Below, piece after piece: positions 9,849 to 22,372 of a DNA stretch of 64,000 nt. This DNA is from Edaphochlamys debaryana. Taxonomy: Eukaryota; Chlorophyta; Chlorophyceae; Chlamydomonadales. The notes below the pieces were generated by a model that was not told the DNA's origin, did not search any database, and worked only from the letters and a program-made list of their open reading frames with translations. Made by a program: the position numbers and the translations under genes. Position 1 is the stretch's first letter. The number at the start of each line of letters is the position of its first letter. Where the stretch lies: assembly GCA_016858145.1 (NCBI GenBank), contig JAEHOE010000057.1, forward strand, positions 186,001 through 250,000, given 5' to 3'.

Positions 9849-12800
9849 ATGGCTGCCCCCGCGACGTCCTCAGCCAGCCCAGAGGCCCCCCCAGCATCCC
9901 CTCGCATCTATGACGCGCTTCGATCGGTACCTCGCCTGTGGTCGCTGCTGGGCGGAACAGCGTCGCGGACCTTCCGGCTCGCGTGCCGCGACGCTCGGGA
10001 TGCCCACGATGCGGCGGTTCTATCGCTCAACATACGACTTGGAGATAGAGCATGCGACGCTTTTACCAGCAAGCTGTCAGGGCACCTCGCGGGCGTCGAG
10101 TCGCTCGCGGCGATGCGGGAGAGAGGATGCTCGCCCCTATCGCTTACCGTCACCTGCAGCGGCGCACCCGTCGCGGACAAGCTTGTGTAAGCACTGCGCT
10201 TCAGTCAAGGTCTGGGCGGCAAGGTTTGCGCGGCCTCGGTCTCGGCATGGGGATGCCCCCTTGCCCCCTCCCCCTCACCTTGCCCCCTCCCCGCGGTTCG
10301 GCCCTCCAACCCGCCTCCTCCACCGTACCTACCGCACCTCCCCACCCACACGTGCAAATCTGCACCGCAGACTGTCCATCGCTCAAGCCATCGGCGCCAG
10401 CGCCACCTCGTTCGCGCTGGCTGGCTGCGCCAGCCTCGGCCCCGCCCTGGCACCCCGCCTGGCAGCGGCGCTGCCCCGACTGCAGGTGCGGACTTGAAGG
10501 GACCTCAGTCCCGTGCTGCCTGCGCAACTGAATTGGTACTGTAGTAAACCCTTGACCTCATGCGGACAGTGCTCCACCCGCCAGCCAGTGCAGCTGCGCC
10601 ACGGCCCCTTCCGGCTGACCCCCGCCCTCCTTCCTTGCCCCATGCCTTGCATCCCCCCCCCCTCCCGCCCCCCAGGACCTGACACTCGACGTTGGCAGCT
10701 GCGCCACGGCCCCTTCCGGCTGACCCCCGCCCTCCTTCCTTGCCCCATGCCTTGCACCCCCCCCCCCTCCCCCCTGCCCCCCAGGATCTGACGCTCGACG
10801 TTGGTAGCGCAGCCGCGGCCCGGGGCGCAGAGGCCCTCCTGGAGCAGCTCGCGATCAGATGCCCCGACCCCGCCACCCTCGACGGCCCCAGCCCCTCCGA
10901 TAACCCCCCTTGCGGCCCCGGCCCCGGCCCACCTCCCCCACACCACCACACCACCCCGCCTGACGCCCCCACACCAGCACCCCCACCTCTGCCCCGCCCA
11001 CCCACTCCCACAACCTCCCTCCCACCGCCTATCTCCGTACCCCTGCCTCCGCCTCCGCCCCTCCTCTCCCTGCAACTGCGGCTGAGCGGGCACGCGGCGC
11101 TGCCGGGTGTGGCGCTGGAGGGGCTGCGGGGGCTGCGGGCGCTGGCGCTGGGGCTGGAGCTGGCGCCGGGGGCGGGGCTGGGGCAGCTGCGGACGCGGGG
11201 GAGCGAGGGTGAGCGGGGCCACGTGGGCATGGGGCCTCTCGCGGAGCGGTGGCGGGGGCAGCAGGGCGGCAGTTGAGGGGATGGGTGTGGGCGGGGTACG
11301 TAAAGCCTGATAGACTCCAGCTCCTGCCTCAACGAAATGATGGCCCACATGGGAAGGGAATGGCAATATGGTTTTGCTAGGCAAGGCTTGGCTAACCCCG
11401 TCCATCCGTGCCCTTTGCGCCGACCCCCACGGTCGGTCTCCCCCCCTGCAGCGCCTCCCGCCGTCGCCGCCATCGCCTCACTCGCGCCCACCCTGCGGCG
11501 CCTGGAGCTGACCGGATCCTCCCTGTCGGACCGAATCTTGGATCCGCCGTACAGGTTCGCGGGCCTGTCTGACTTGACGGGTCTCACGTACCTGCGCGTC
11601 GATCTGCCGTGCGACTTCCCAGCCGTACTCGATAACGTCGAGGAGCTGTACCGTGTCGCGACTTCCGGAAGTGCGGGTGTGGGCCTGGACGGCGCCGTCC
11701 AGGCCGTGGCGCATGCCGTACCTTGGCTGGTGCCGAGCGAGTGCTGTACGACCGAGTGCTGTACGGCATTCCTCCGGTGGCACTGGCTGCCTGCAGCGGC
11801 CTCCCTGGACTGTCTGGTCGAGCTCCATCTGGGTCGTTCGTACGACCTCAGTGTGTACGACATGGCCATGGTACTGCACCGCGCCGTACACCTAACCGTG
11901 CTGTCATGCCGTACACTTAGCCTGCCGCCATATCCCGCGGCGGCGGCTCCTGGTGGTGGCATGGCTGATGGCTGGCAGCCGGGGTCGGGCGGCCGCTGGG
12001 CGGCCGACCCTTGCGGCGGCGGCGGCGGCGGCGGCGCTGCAGCTCTCGCTCGGCTGTTCCCGCCGGCGCTCCGGGAGCTCCGGGTGAGGTTTGGGCCCTT
12101 GTGCTAACATTGCGCGACATCCCATGCCCCTCTCGTCACCGGCACGGGCCCCCTTCATAACTCCCTGCCCTGCCCCTCGCGCGGGCCTTCCACAGGTGCG
12201 CTACCTGCCGCCAGCGCCGCTCCTGGCGGCGCTCTCAGCGCTGCAGCGGCCGCCACCGCTGGCCCCGCCGGAGCTGATCTGCCGCCAGGCGGCCAAGGCT
12301 GCGGAGGCGGCCCAACTGGAGCTGGCGGCGGCGTGGCGCGCCGTCAGGCCGCCGCCGCCAGCTGCCGCCGCCGTCGCCTACGGGTCGGGCACGCCGCCGG
12401 AAACGGCCGACGGAGCACCAGGCCCGCAATCCGACGGGGTGGAAATGGCGGAGAGGGCGCCGGAGGCGGAGGCAGGGGTTTTGGAGCCGGGTGGCAGCAG
12501 CCTCGGAGGGACAGCGGCCGGGGCAACAGACGATGCTGAGGGTGTGGCGGAGGCGGCGGCAGTGTCCCGGGCGGCCGCGGAGGCTGCCAGGCGCTGTGTG
12601 CGGGGGAGCGGGGCGGTGCGGCTGGCCCTGGCCGGCAGCTCTTGTGCCGCGGCCTCAGTCCCAGCGGAGCCCTGGCTCCCAGACGTCGCCGCCGCGGCCT
12701 TTCGCCTGCTCCGAAGCCACTTGGCCCCGGCGCAACCCCAGGCCCACGCAGGCCCGGGCCCGGCCCACGCCGGGCCCAGAGGTACCTTCGCCGCCAGCGG

Positions 12801-14069
12801 CACAAGTGCTTCCGGGGCCCCGGCGGGTCTGGATGCGGAGCCAGACCTACCCGTGGGGCCAGCTGTTACCGAGGCCGAGGCTGCTCGGTCAGCCCTGCTG
12901 CTGCAGGTGTTCAAGGCGGCAGAGCAACCGCGGCGGCTGCTCGAGTCGCCGCCACCAGCGCTGTTCAAACCGGCGCCGGACTGGTGTCCGGCCCTGTCCG
13001 TCCGGGCCTTCCAGTCCGGCGCGTGCCGCCTGACGGGCCCCCACGCGGGCTCCTGGCTGCGCAATCTGGCCCTGCTAGGGGGCGAGTGGGCGGAGCTCCA
13101 GCCCCCGTCCCCTCTGGAATCTACCCCCGGCCCTGCAGCCCCCATCGGCCCGGCAGCCGCTCTCTCCCCTGGAAGCGGGGCCGCCTCTGCGAGCCCACTG
13201 CCAGGCGCTGATCAGGCGCCGGGCACCACACCACCCCATCTGGGACCGGAGCCGCCGGGGCCGCCTGGTTCTGCAGTGGAGCGGCCTGATCTGCAGGCCC
13301 CACAGCAGCCCCGACAGCAGGTTTCGGCGCAGCCGCAGGGCCCCGCCCTGGCTTGGCGGCCGGGTCTGCGGGCGCTGCAGCTGCGGGGCTTCGATCTGGG
13401 TCTGGGGGCGCTGCTGGAGCTGCCGGGGGCACTCCCCGGGCTGCGGGTGAGCGGGGGCTGGCGTGGCGCTGGTGGTCGTGAAGTGGTGGTAGGGTGCGGC
13501 ACCATGCAGACCTGGAGCATCCAGCGTCTCCCTCGGTGCTCTCGCCGCGCCCGCTTCCACCGGGGTCGCCGCACGCGCCCCGCCCCGCACGTCCTTTAGT
13601 TGCAAACAAATTCACCGCCCGCCATAGCCCCCCATAGTAAACCCTATCCCACCAACACCACCAGTAATTCGCTCCACACCCTTACCCGCCCATCCCTGCC
13701 CCCTTACGCACACGCACGCAGTTTCTGGAGCTGCGCAACTGCACAGCCCCCGACGCCGACGTCCTGGCGCTGTGGCACTGGCTGCGGCGGCAGCCGGGCG
13801 TGGACGGCCGCGCAGCGCCGCCCCTGGTTTCGGAGCCACACACAGCGCTGCTGGCGTGGGCGGAGCACGCCAGCGGGCCGGCGGCGGCGCCCGCGGGGGC
13901 GGGGCCGGCACTGGCGGCGGCGGAGGCGATGGCGGCGGGGGCGAACATCGTAGCAGCGCTGGCGGCAGGGATTGAGGAGGGGGTGGTGCTGGGGTGGGAT
14001 GAGGTGGAGCCGGGGGACGGCGAGTGGGGTGAGGTGGAGCCGGGCGGGAGTGGGGATGAGGGGGGGTAG
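9849..14069 (+). CDS. F-box-like/leucine-rich repeat protein
   Basis: Exons 9849-10186, 10371-10485, 10785-11208, 11452-12083, 12196-13446, 13722-14069; phases agree throughout, giving ~1035 aa. Residues ~18-70 (RIYDALRSVPRLWSLL...FRLACRDARDAHDAAVLSL) resemble the degenerate F-box-like start common in large volvocine LRR families. Irregular LRR pieces follow: LRRLELTGSSLSD, LTGLTYLRVDL, LVELHLGRSYDLS, ALRELRVRYL, LRALQLRGFDLG, FLELRNC. Between them are long Ala/Pro/Gly linkers. Part of exon 4 (about 11655-11800) contains tandem CGAGTGCTGTACG units and may hide a further intron. If it is an F-box protein it would be an SCF substrate adaptor, but the F-box call is weak; LRR protein is the safer description. 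A decayed paralogue is at 1-1599. Confidence 0.7.
10591..10803 (+). repeat. Two-copy ~105 bp tandem duplication across an intron/exon-3 junction
   Basis: 10591-10695 and 10696-10803 are near-identical, each starting CAGCTGCGCCACGGCC and ending with the acceptor plus the first bases of exon 3 (GACGTTGG). This leaves two candidate acceptors, at ~10676 and 10784. Using the first reaches an in-frame TGA after 15 codons; only the second leads into the open exon. The paralogue at 1-1599 has a single copy. Confidence 0.85.
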
Positions 14070-14766
14070 CGCAAAGCATGGACAGATTGCCTGCTGAAGA
14101 CGGGTAGGACTCATTCGCCTCATTGCCACCACGCACAAGATGGGCAAGCCCGAACGCGGGGTCCAGAGGCAATCCGTACGGCAGGGCCAGGGCTGTTGCT
14201 GCAAGCATAGTCCGAGCCCGCAAGCTGGGAAAGGTCCAAGCTGGGAAAATGGGCTGAGCCCTGGAAAGACTAGGAAATTGGACGTCCGTGCAGTCACGGC
14301 GCGAGGGACGTGCGGCGCGCTCCGCGCAAAGCTTTGGGGGTTCTGTGCTCGCAGGGGCCGTGCAGCGTAGTCCGGACGATGATGAAGGGGGATGCAGCTG
14401 AGCGCGCTGTCGCAACGCGAGAGAAGAAGGCAGGGTGCCAGCAATGCGCATCGCCGAGGCAGGGGCTAACCTAGGGGCAGCCGCGCGCGCAAACGTTACT
14501 TTCCTGGCTCTTGGTGTCGAGGCCCCCGGTGTTGTGCGTGCAGGCGGCCGCCAGTCCCGCTAGAGCGCGTTGGCCCACCTGTGATCAATGTGAAGCGCAG
14601 CGTCGAGTCAGCCTGTGGTGTTGCTAACGGTAGTAGTGCGGTGCGTGTGCAGTGCGAACCGGGGGAAAGAGTCAGTGGCAAGGACGGCTGGTAAGTAGCT
14701 GACCGCCGTACGGCTCTAGACGCTTCATCCCGCCATCCCGCGTGCACTAATGCAACTAGCTCGACA
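14070..14766. other. Region between the F-box-like/LRR gene and the tandem array
   Basis: Contains the 3' UTR of the F-box-like/LRR gene; no clear TGTAA was seen. No supported gene. The array begins at 14767 without an obvious terminal inverted repeat or target-site duplication. Confidence 0.5.
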
Positions 14767-16667
14767 CACTCCGGCAACTATGTCCCTACGTTGCACCCCA
14801 CCCTAAGCGGACCACGGGGAATCCACTTGCAGCTGATGCCGCCCCGACCTGGCCCGGTAATCCGACTCAGGACGCATGCCCCAGCACGGCATGTGGGTTA
14901 TTCTGTGGCTCAGCCTCAGGGCGTACCCCTGCCTAGCAACAGCCAGCCATGCCCCGGGGGCGCCCGCGTCCCACAAGCGCAACCCGCTCGGCAGCTTGGA
15001 GATGGCGCGCGAATCAACGGCCCCCGGAATCAAGCAGCTAGGCTATAGATGTCATGAGATGCGGTACTGGTCTCTTCCAGGAAAGGCTGTAGGCGTGCGC
15101 TCTGCCCTCGAGTTGGTGGGGGGCACAAACAGCACTTGCATGCAACCCCAGCTGGGCGGCGAGGTCGCTGCCCAGCCTGCCGGGCGAGTCAAGATGAACT
15201 CTCTGCTGCGCTCAGGTATTGACCGAGAGCTCAAGCTGCTGGCGCGGGCTGGGGCGAAGGCCCGCCCGATGAGGTCAAAAGCCAGGGTCCCGTACCCACG
15301 CTTGCTGAGCCCCCCTTTTGCACAGCTCGATACACCGTATCTTCCTCTACCATAATGTCGTGGCGCTGGACGGTGCGAGCAAACATTCTCATGGCCGCTC
15401 GCGCTTGCGCTAGGGAGCACGCGGATGGGCGGGACAGGGCGCGTTACATAGCCATTGTCAAGTAGTTGGGCCCTAGGGCGGTGGGGGGTGGGGAGGCCGT
15501 AGGGACTTTCTGCCCTAAGTGAAGGAGATTATTGGGTGCAATCGGGCACTTTACCTGGTCGCTATCATCATGGGAAAGCCTGTGCCAGGCATCCTGTTCT
15601 GTTTTGTAAAAACCTGGGTCCCTGACCTTTCAACCACCAACCGCCCAACCGTCAACCGCCAGCTGGTGCACGACTTCCGCCCATTGGAAATCCCCACGTC
15701 ATTCCACTTCACCCCCGCTTCCCTTTGATCCCGCCACCTGACCGCCATGAGATACCAGCCTCCCTGGCCCCTTCACACTCAGAAGTACTCAGTCAAGGCT
15801 TTCAGCAGCGCCACAGTGCGCAGGCTTCAGGCAGCCAGGCTAGATGCGGAAGGCATTGGTCCCTTCCGCACCCGTCACACGTGAGGGCGCCTGGCCCTAG
15901 TGTGGGCGTTTACTAGTTGATCAGCACAGCAGGGCTGTGGCCGGCGAGCTTCAAGTGAGTACACTCTACCTGCTGTATTCGTTACCTGCGGCTGGGCGTA
16001 CAAGTCCTTCCGCCTGGGGTGAATTCGACGGTGCATCGCCGGGTGGACACTGCCGAATGGACCGCAGTGACAGGCAAGGCCGCCATGGAGGCTCGCCCCT
16101 CAGAGCCCGACCTGAGCCTGCGACATGGGTGAGAGCTATGTATACTGTGTTTGGATTAGGCGCAGTTGAGGCCAAGGGCAGGCCACAGGGGTTCGGGGGG
16201 ACAACTCAATTGTGGAGGGGGCGGGGGTCTGGTTCGTGCCAGGCCGTGTCGGAGGCCGAACTGTCGTCCCGCACGGTGCACGTCGATTACAATAGAAGCA
16301 TGAATACCCTGCTAAGCGCCGATGTCGTTGACTGTAGTCGCGGCTCGGGCCCTGTCACATTCAGCATGTCTCGTGTCCGATACTCGCGACGCAACGTTTC
16401 GCGGCCGTACAGGCGACCCCTCCAGAACTGCTCCATCACCAGCACTGTATACATCGCGGCCAGAGCGGTGACGGGCCACGCAGGGTAAAGTGTGAAACCC
16501 GGCGCGGCATGTCGGGGGTCTCGCCATGTTGGCACGACGCGAACAAGCACCGCCAGCTCCCGAGGATGGTCGCGATGCCCTGTGGCCAAGGGGTCTCGTG
16601 TTGTGGCAACAGGGGCTTTGCGGGCTTCGAAGCCGGGCGGGCCAGGGGACCGATGGTCTGAATCCTT
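14767..16667 (+). repeat. Macrosatellite unit 1
   Basis: 1,901 bp. Private variant: A at 15553 (ACTTTACC) where other units have G. Confidence 0.95.
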
Positions 16668-18568
16668 CACTCCGGCAACTATGTCCCTACGTTGCACCCC
16701 ACCCTAAGCGGACCACGGGGAATCCACTTGCAGCTGATGCCGCCCCGACCTGGCCCGGTAATCCGACTCAGGACGCATGCCCCAGCACGGCATGTGGGTT
16801 ATTCTGTGGCTCAGCCTCAGGGCGTACCCCTGCCTAGCAACAGCCAGCCATGCCCCGGGGGCGCCCGCGTCCCACAAGCGCAACCCGCTCGGCAGCTTGG
16901 AGATGGCGCGCGAATCAACGGCCCCCGGAATCAAGCAGCTAGGCTATAGATGTCATGAGATGCGGTACTGGTCTCTTCCAGGAAAGGCTGTAGGCGTGCG
17001 CTCTGCCCTCGAGTTGGTGGGGGGCACAAACAGCACTTGCATGCAACCCCAGCTGGGCGGCGAGGTCGCTGCCCAGCCTGCCGGGCGAGTCAAGATGAAC
17101 TCTCTGCTGCGCTCAGGTATTGACCGAGAGCTCAAGCTGCTGGCGCGGGCTGGGGCGAAGGCCCGCCCGATGAGGTCAAAAGCCAGGGTCCCGTACCCAC
17201 GCTTGCTGAGCCCCCCTTTTGCACAGCTCGATACACCGTATCTTCCTCTACCATAATGTCGTGGCGCTGGACGGTGCGAGCAAACATTCTCATGGCCGCT
17301 CGCGCTTGCGCTAGGGAGCACGCGGATGGGCGGGACAGGGCGCGTTACATAGCCATTGTCAAGTAGTTGGGCCCTAGGGCGGTGGGGGGTGGGGAGGCCG
17401 TAGGGACTTTCTGCCCTAAGTGAAGGAGATTATTGGGTGCAATCGGGCACTTTGCCTGGTCGCTATCATCATGGGAAAGCCTGTGCCAGGCATCCTGTTC
17501 TGTTTTGTAAAAACCTGGGTCCCTGACCTTTCAACCACCAACCGCCCAACCGTCAACCGCCAGCTGGTGCACGACTTCCGCCCATTGGAAATCCCCACGT
17601 CATTCCACTTCACCCCCGCTTCCCTTTGATCCCGCCACCTGACCGCCATGAGATACCAGCCTCCCTGGCCCCTTCACACTCAGAAGTACTCAGTCAAGGC
17701 TTTCAGCAGCGCCACAGTGCGCAGGCTTCAGGCAGCCAGGCTAGATGCGGAAGGCATTGGTCCCTTCCGCACCCGTCACACGTGAGGGCGCCTGGCCCTA
17801 GTGTGGGCGTTTACTAGTTGATCAGCACAGCAGGGCTGTGGCCGGCGAGCTTCAAGTGAGTACACTCTACCTGCTGTATTCGTTACCTGCGGCTGGGCGT
17901 ACAAGTCCTTCCGCCTGGGGTGAATTCGACGGTGCATCGCCGGGTGGACACTGCCGAATGGACCGCAGTGACAGGCAAGGCCGCCATGGAGGCTCGCCCC
18001 TCAGAGCCCGACCTGAGCCTGCGACATGGGTGAGAGCTATGTATACTGTGTTTGGATTAGGCGCAGTTGAGGCCAAGGGCAGGCCACAGGGGTTCGGGGG
18101 GACAACTCAATTGTGGAGGGGGCGGGGGTCTGGTTCGTGCCAGGCCGTGTCGGAGGCCGAACTGTCGTCCCGCACGGTGCACGTCGATTACAATAGAAGC
18201 ATGAATACCCTGCTAAGCGCCGATGTCGTTGACTGTAGTCGCGGCTCGGGCCCTGTCACATTCAGCATGTCTCGTGTCCGATACTCGCGACGCAACGTTT
18301 CGCGGCCGTACAGGCGACCCCTCCAGAACTGCTCCATCACCAGCACTGTATACATCGCGGCCAGAGCGGTGACGGGCCACGCAGGGTAAAGTGTGAAACC
18401 CGGCGCGGCATGTCGGGGGTCTCGCCATGTTGGCACGACGCGAACAAGCACCGCCAGCTCCCGAGGATGGTCGCGATGCCCTGTGGCCAAGGGGTCTCGT
18501 GTTGTGGCAACAGGGGCTTTGCGGGCTTCGAAGCCGGGCGGGCCAGGGGACCGATGGTCTGAATCCTT
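16668..18568 (+). repeat. Macrosatellite unit 2
   Basis: 1,901 bp; matches the consensus at the variable sites I tracked. Confidence 0.95.
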
Positions 18569-20470
18569 CACTCCGGCAACTATGTCCCTACGTTGCACCC
18601 CACCCTAAGCGGACCACGGGGAATCCACTTGCAGCTGATGCCGCCCCGACCTGGCCCGGTAATCCGACTCAGGACGCATGCCCCAGCACGGCATGTGGGT
18701 TATTCTGTGGCTCAGCCTCAGGGCGTACCCCTGCCTAGCAACAGCCAGCCATGCCCCGGGGGCGCCCGCGTCCCACAAGCGCAACCCGCTCGGCAGCTTG
18801 GAGATGGCGCGCGAATCAACGGCCCCCGGAATCAAGCAGCTAGGCTATAGATGTCATGAGATGCGGTACTGGTCTCTTCCAGGAAAGGCTGTAGGCGTGC
18901 GCTCTGCCCTCGAGTTGGTGGGGGGCACAAACAGCACTTGCATGCAACCCCAGCTGGGCGGCGAGGGTCGCTGCCCAGCCTGCCGGGCGAGTCAAGATGA
19001 ACTCTCTGCTGCGCTCAGGTATTGACCGAGAGCTCAAGCTGCTGGCGCGGGCTGGGGCGAAGGCCCGCCCGATGAGGTCAAAAGCCAGGGTCCCGTACCC
19101 ACGCTTGCTGAGCCCCCCTTTTGCACAGCTCGATACACCGTATCTTCCTCTACCATAATGTCGTGGCGCTGGACGGTGCGAGCAAACATTCTCATGGCCG
19201 CTCGCGCTTGCGCTAGGGAGCACGCGGATGGGCGGGACAGGGCGCGTTACATAGCCATTGTCAAGTAGTTGGGCCCTAGGGCGGTGGGGGGTGGGGAGGC
19301 CGTAGGGACTTTCTGCCCTAAGTGAAGGAGATTATTGGGTGCAATCGGGCACTTTGCCTGGTCGCTATCATCATGGGAAAGCCTGTGCCAGGCATCCTGT
19401 TCTGTTTTGTAAAAACCTGGGTCCCTGACCTTTCAACCACCAACCGCCCAACCGTCAACCGCCAGCTGGTGCACGACTTCCGCCCATTGGAAATCCCCAC
19501 GTCATTCCACTTCACCCCCGCTTCCCTTTGATCCCGCCACCTGACCGCCATGAGATACCAGCCTCCCTGGCCCCTTCACACTCAGAAGTACTCAGTCAAG
19601 GCTTTCAGCAGCGCCACAGTGCGCAGGCTTCAGGCAGCCAGGCTAGATGCGGAAGGCATTGGTCCCTTCCGCACCCGTCACACGTGAGGGCGCCTGGCCC
19701 TAGTGTAGGCGTTTACTAGTTGATCAGCACAGCAGGGCTGTGGCCGGCGAGCTTCAAGTGAGTACACTCTACCTGCTGTATTCGTTACCTGCGGCTGGGC
19801 GTACAAGTCCTTCCGCCTGGGGTGAATTCGACGGTGCATCGCCGGGTGGACACTGCCGAATGGACCGCAGTGACAGGCAAGGCCGCCATGGAGGCTCGCC
19901 CCTCAGAGCCCGACCTGAGCCTGCGACATGGGTGAGAGCTATGTATACTGTGTTTGGATTAGGCGCAGTTGAGGCCAAGGGCAGGCCACAGGGGTTCGGG
20001 GGGACAACTCAATTGTGGAGGGGGCGGGGGTCTGGTTCGTGCCAGGCCGTGTCGGAGGCCGAACTGTCGTCCCGCACGGTGCACGTCGATTACAATAGAA
20101 GCATGAATACCCTGCTAAGCGCCGATGTCGTTGACTGTAGTCGCGGCTCGGGCCCTGTCACATTCAGCATGTCTCGTGTCCGATACTCGCGACGCAACGT
20201 TTCGCGGCCGTACAGGCGACCCCTCCAGAACTGCTCCATCACCAGCACTGTATACATCGCGGCCAGAGCGGTGACGGGCCACGCAGGGTAAAGTGTGAAA
20301 CCCGGCGCGGCATGTCGGGGGTCTCGCCATGTTGGCACGACGCGAACAAGCACCGCCAGCTCCCGAGGATGGTCGCGATGCCCTGTGGCCAAGGGGTCTC
20401 GTGTTGTGGCAGCAGGGGCTTTGCGGGCTTCGAAGCCGGGCGGGCCAGGGGACCGATGGTCTGAATCCTT
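18569..20470 (+). repeat. Macrosatellite unit 3
   Basis: 1,902 bp. One extra G near 18966 (GCGAGGGTCG) shifts one of the unit's open frames. Carries A at 19707 (GTGTAGGC) and G at 20412 (GGCAGCAG), both shared with unit 5. Confidence 0.95.
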
Positions 20471-22372
20471 CACTCCGGCAACTATGTCCCTACGTTGCAC
20501 CCCACCCTAAGCGGACCACGGGGAATCCACTTGCAGCTGATGCCGCCCCGACCTGGCCCGGTAATCCGACTCAGGACGCATGCCCCAGCACGGCATGTGG
20601 GTTATTCTGTGGCTCAGCCTCAGGGCGTACCCCTGCCTAGCAACAGCCAGCCATGCCCCGGGGGCGCCCGCGTCCCACAAGCGCAACCCGCTCGGCAGCT
20701 TGGAGATGGCGCGCGAATCAACGGCCCCCGGAATCAAGCAGCTAGGCTATAGATGTCATGAGATGCGGTACTGGTCTCTTCCAGGAAAGGCTGTAGGCGT
20801 GCGCTCTGCCCTCGAGTTGGTGGGGGGCACAAACAGCACTTGCATGCAACCCCAGCTGGGCGGCGAGGTCGCTGCCCAGCCTGCCGGGCGAGTCAAGATG
20901 AACTCTCTGCTGCGCTCAGGTATTGACCGAGAGCTCAAGCTGCTGGCGCGGGCTGGGGCGAAGGCCCGCCCGATGAGGTCAAAAGCCAGGGTCCCGTACC
21001 CACGCTTGCTGAGCCCCCCTTTTGCACAGCTCGATACACCGTATCTTCCTCTACCATAATGTCGTGGCGCTGGACGGTGCGAGCAAACATTCTCATGGCC
21101 GCTCGCGCTTGCGCTAGGGAGCACGCGGATGGGCGGGACAGGGCGCGTTACATAGCCATTGTCAAGTAGTTGGGCCCTAGGGCGGTGGGGGGTGGGGAGG
21201 CCGTAGGGACTTTCTGCCCTAAGTGAAGGAGATTATTGGGTGCAATCGGGCACTTTGCCTGGTCGCTATCATCATGGGAAAGCCTGTGCCAGGCATCCTG
21301 TTCTGTTTTGTAAAAACCTGGGTCCCTGACCTTTCAACCACCAACCGCCCAACCGTCAACCGCCAGCTGGTGCACGACTTCCGCCCATTGGAAATCCCCA
21401 CGTCATTCCACTTCACCCCCGCTTCCCTTTGATCCCGCCACCTGACCGCCATGAGATACCAGCCTCCCTGGCCCCTTCACACTCAGAAGTACTCAGTCAA
21501 GGCTTTCAGCAGCGCCACAGTGCGCAGGCTTCAGGCAGCCAGGCTAGATGCGGAAGGCATTGGTCCCTTCCGCACCCGTCACACGTGAGGGCGCCTGGCC
21601 CTAGTGTGGGCGTTTACTAGTTGATCAGCACAGCAGGGCTGTGGCCGGCGAGCTTCAAGTGAGTACACTCTACCTGCTGTATTCGTTACCTGCGGCTGGG
21701 CGTACAAGTCCTTCCGCCTGGGGTGAATTCGACGGTGCATCGCCGGGTGGACACTGCCGAATGGACCGCAGTGACAGGCAAGGCCGCCATGGAGGCTCGC
21801 CCCTCAGAGCCCGACCTGAGCCTGCGACATGGGTGAGAGCTATGTATACTGTGTTTGGATTAGGCGCAGCTTGAGGCCAAGGGCAGGCCACAGGGGTTCG
21901 GGGGGACAACTCAATTGTGGAGGGGGCGGGGGTCTGGTTCGTGCCAGGCCGTGTCGGAGGCCGAACTGTCGTCCCGCACGGTGCACGTCGATTACAATAG
22001 AAGCATGAATACCCTGCTAAGCGCCGATGTCGTTGACTGTAGTCGCGGCTCGGGCCCTGTCACATTCAGCATGTCTCGTGTCCGATACTCGCGACGCAAC
22101 GTTTCGCGGCCGTACAGGCGACCCCTCCAGAACTGCTCCATCACCAGCACTGTATACATCGCGGCCAGAGCGGTGACGGGCCACGCAGGGTAAAGTGTGA
22201 AACCCGGCGCGGCATGTCGGGGGTCTCGCCATGTTGGCACGACGCGAACAAGCACCGCCAGCTCCCGAGGATGGTCGCGATGCCCTGTGGCCAAGGGGTC
22301 TCGTGTTGTGGCAACAGGGGCTTTGCGGGCTTCGAAGCCGGGCGGGCCAGGGGACCGATGGTCTGAATCCTT
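20471..22372 (+). repeat. Macrosatellite unit 4
   Basis: 1,902 bp. One extra C near 21870 (GCGCAGCTTGAGG) breaks the frame that is open in the other units at this place. Confidence 0.95.
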
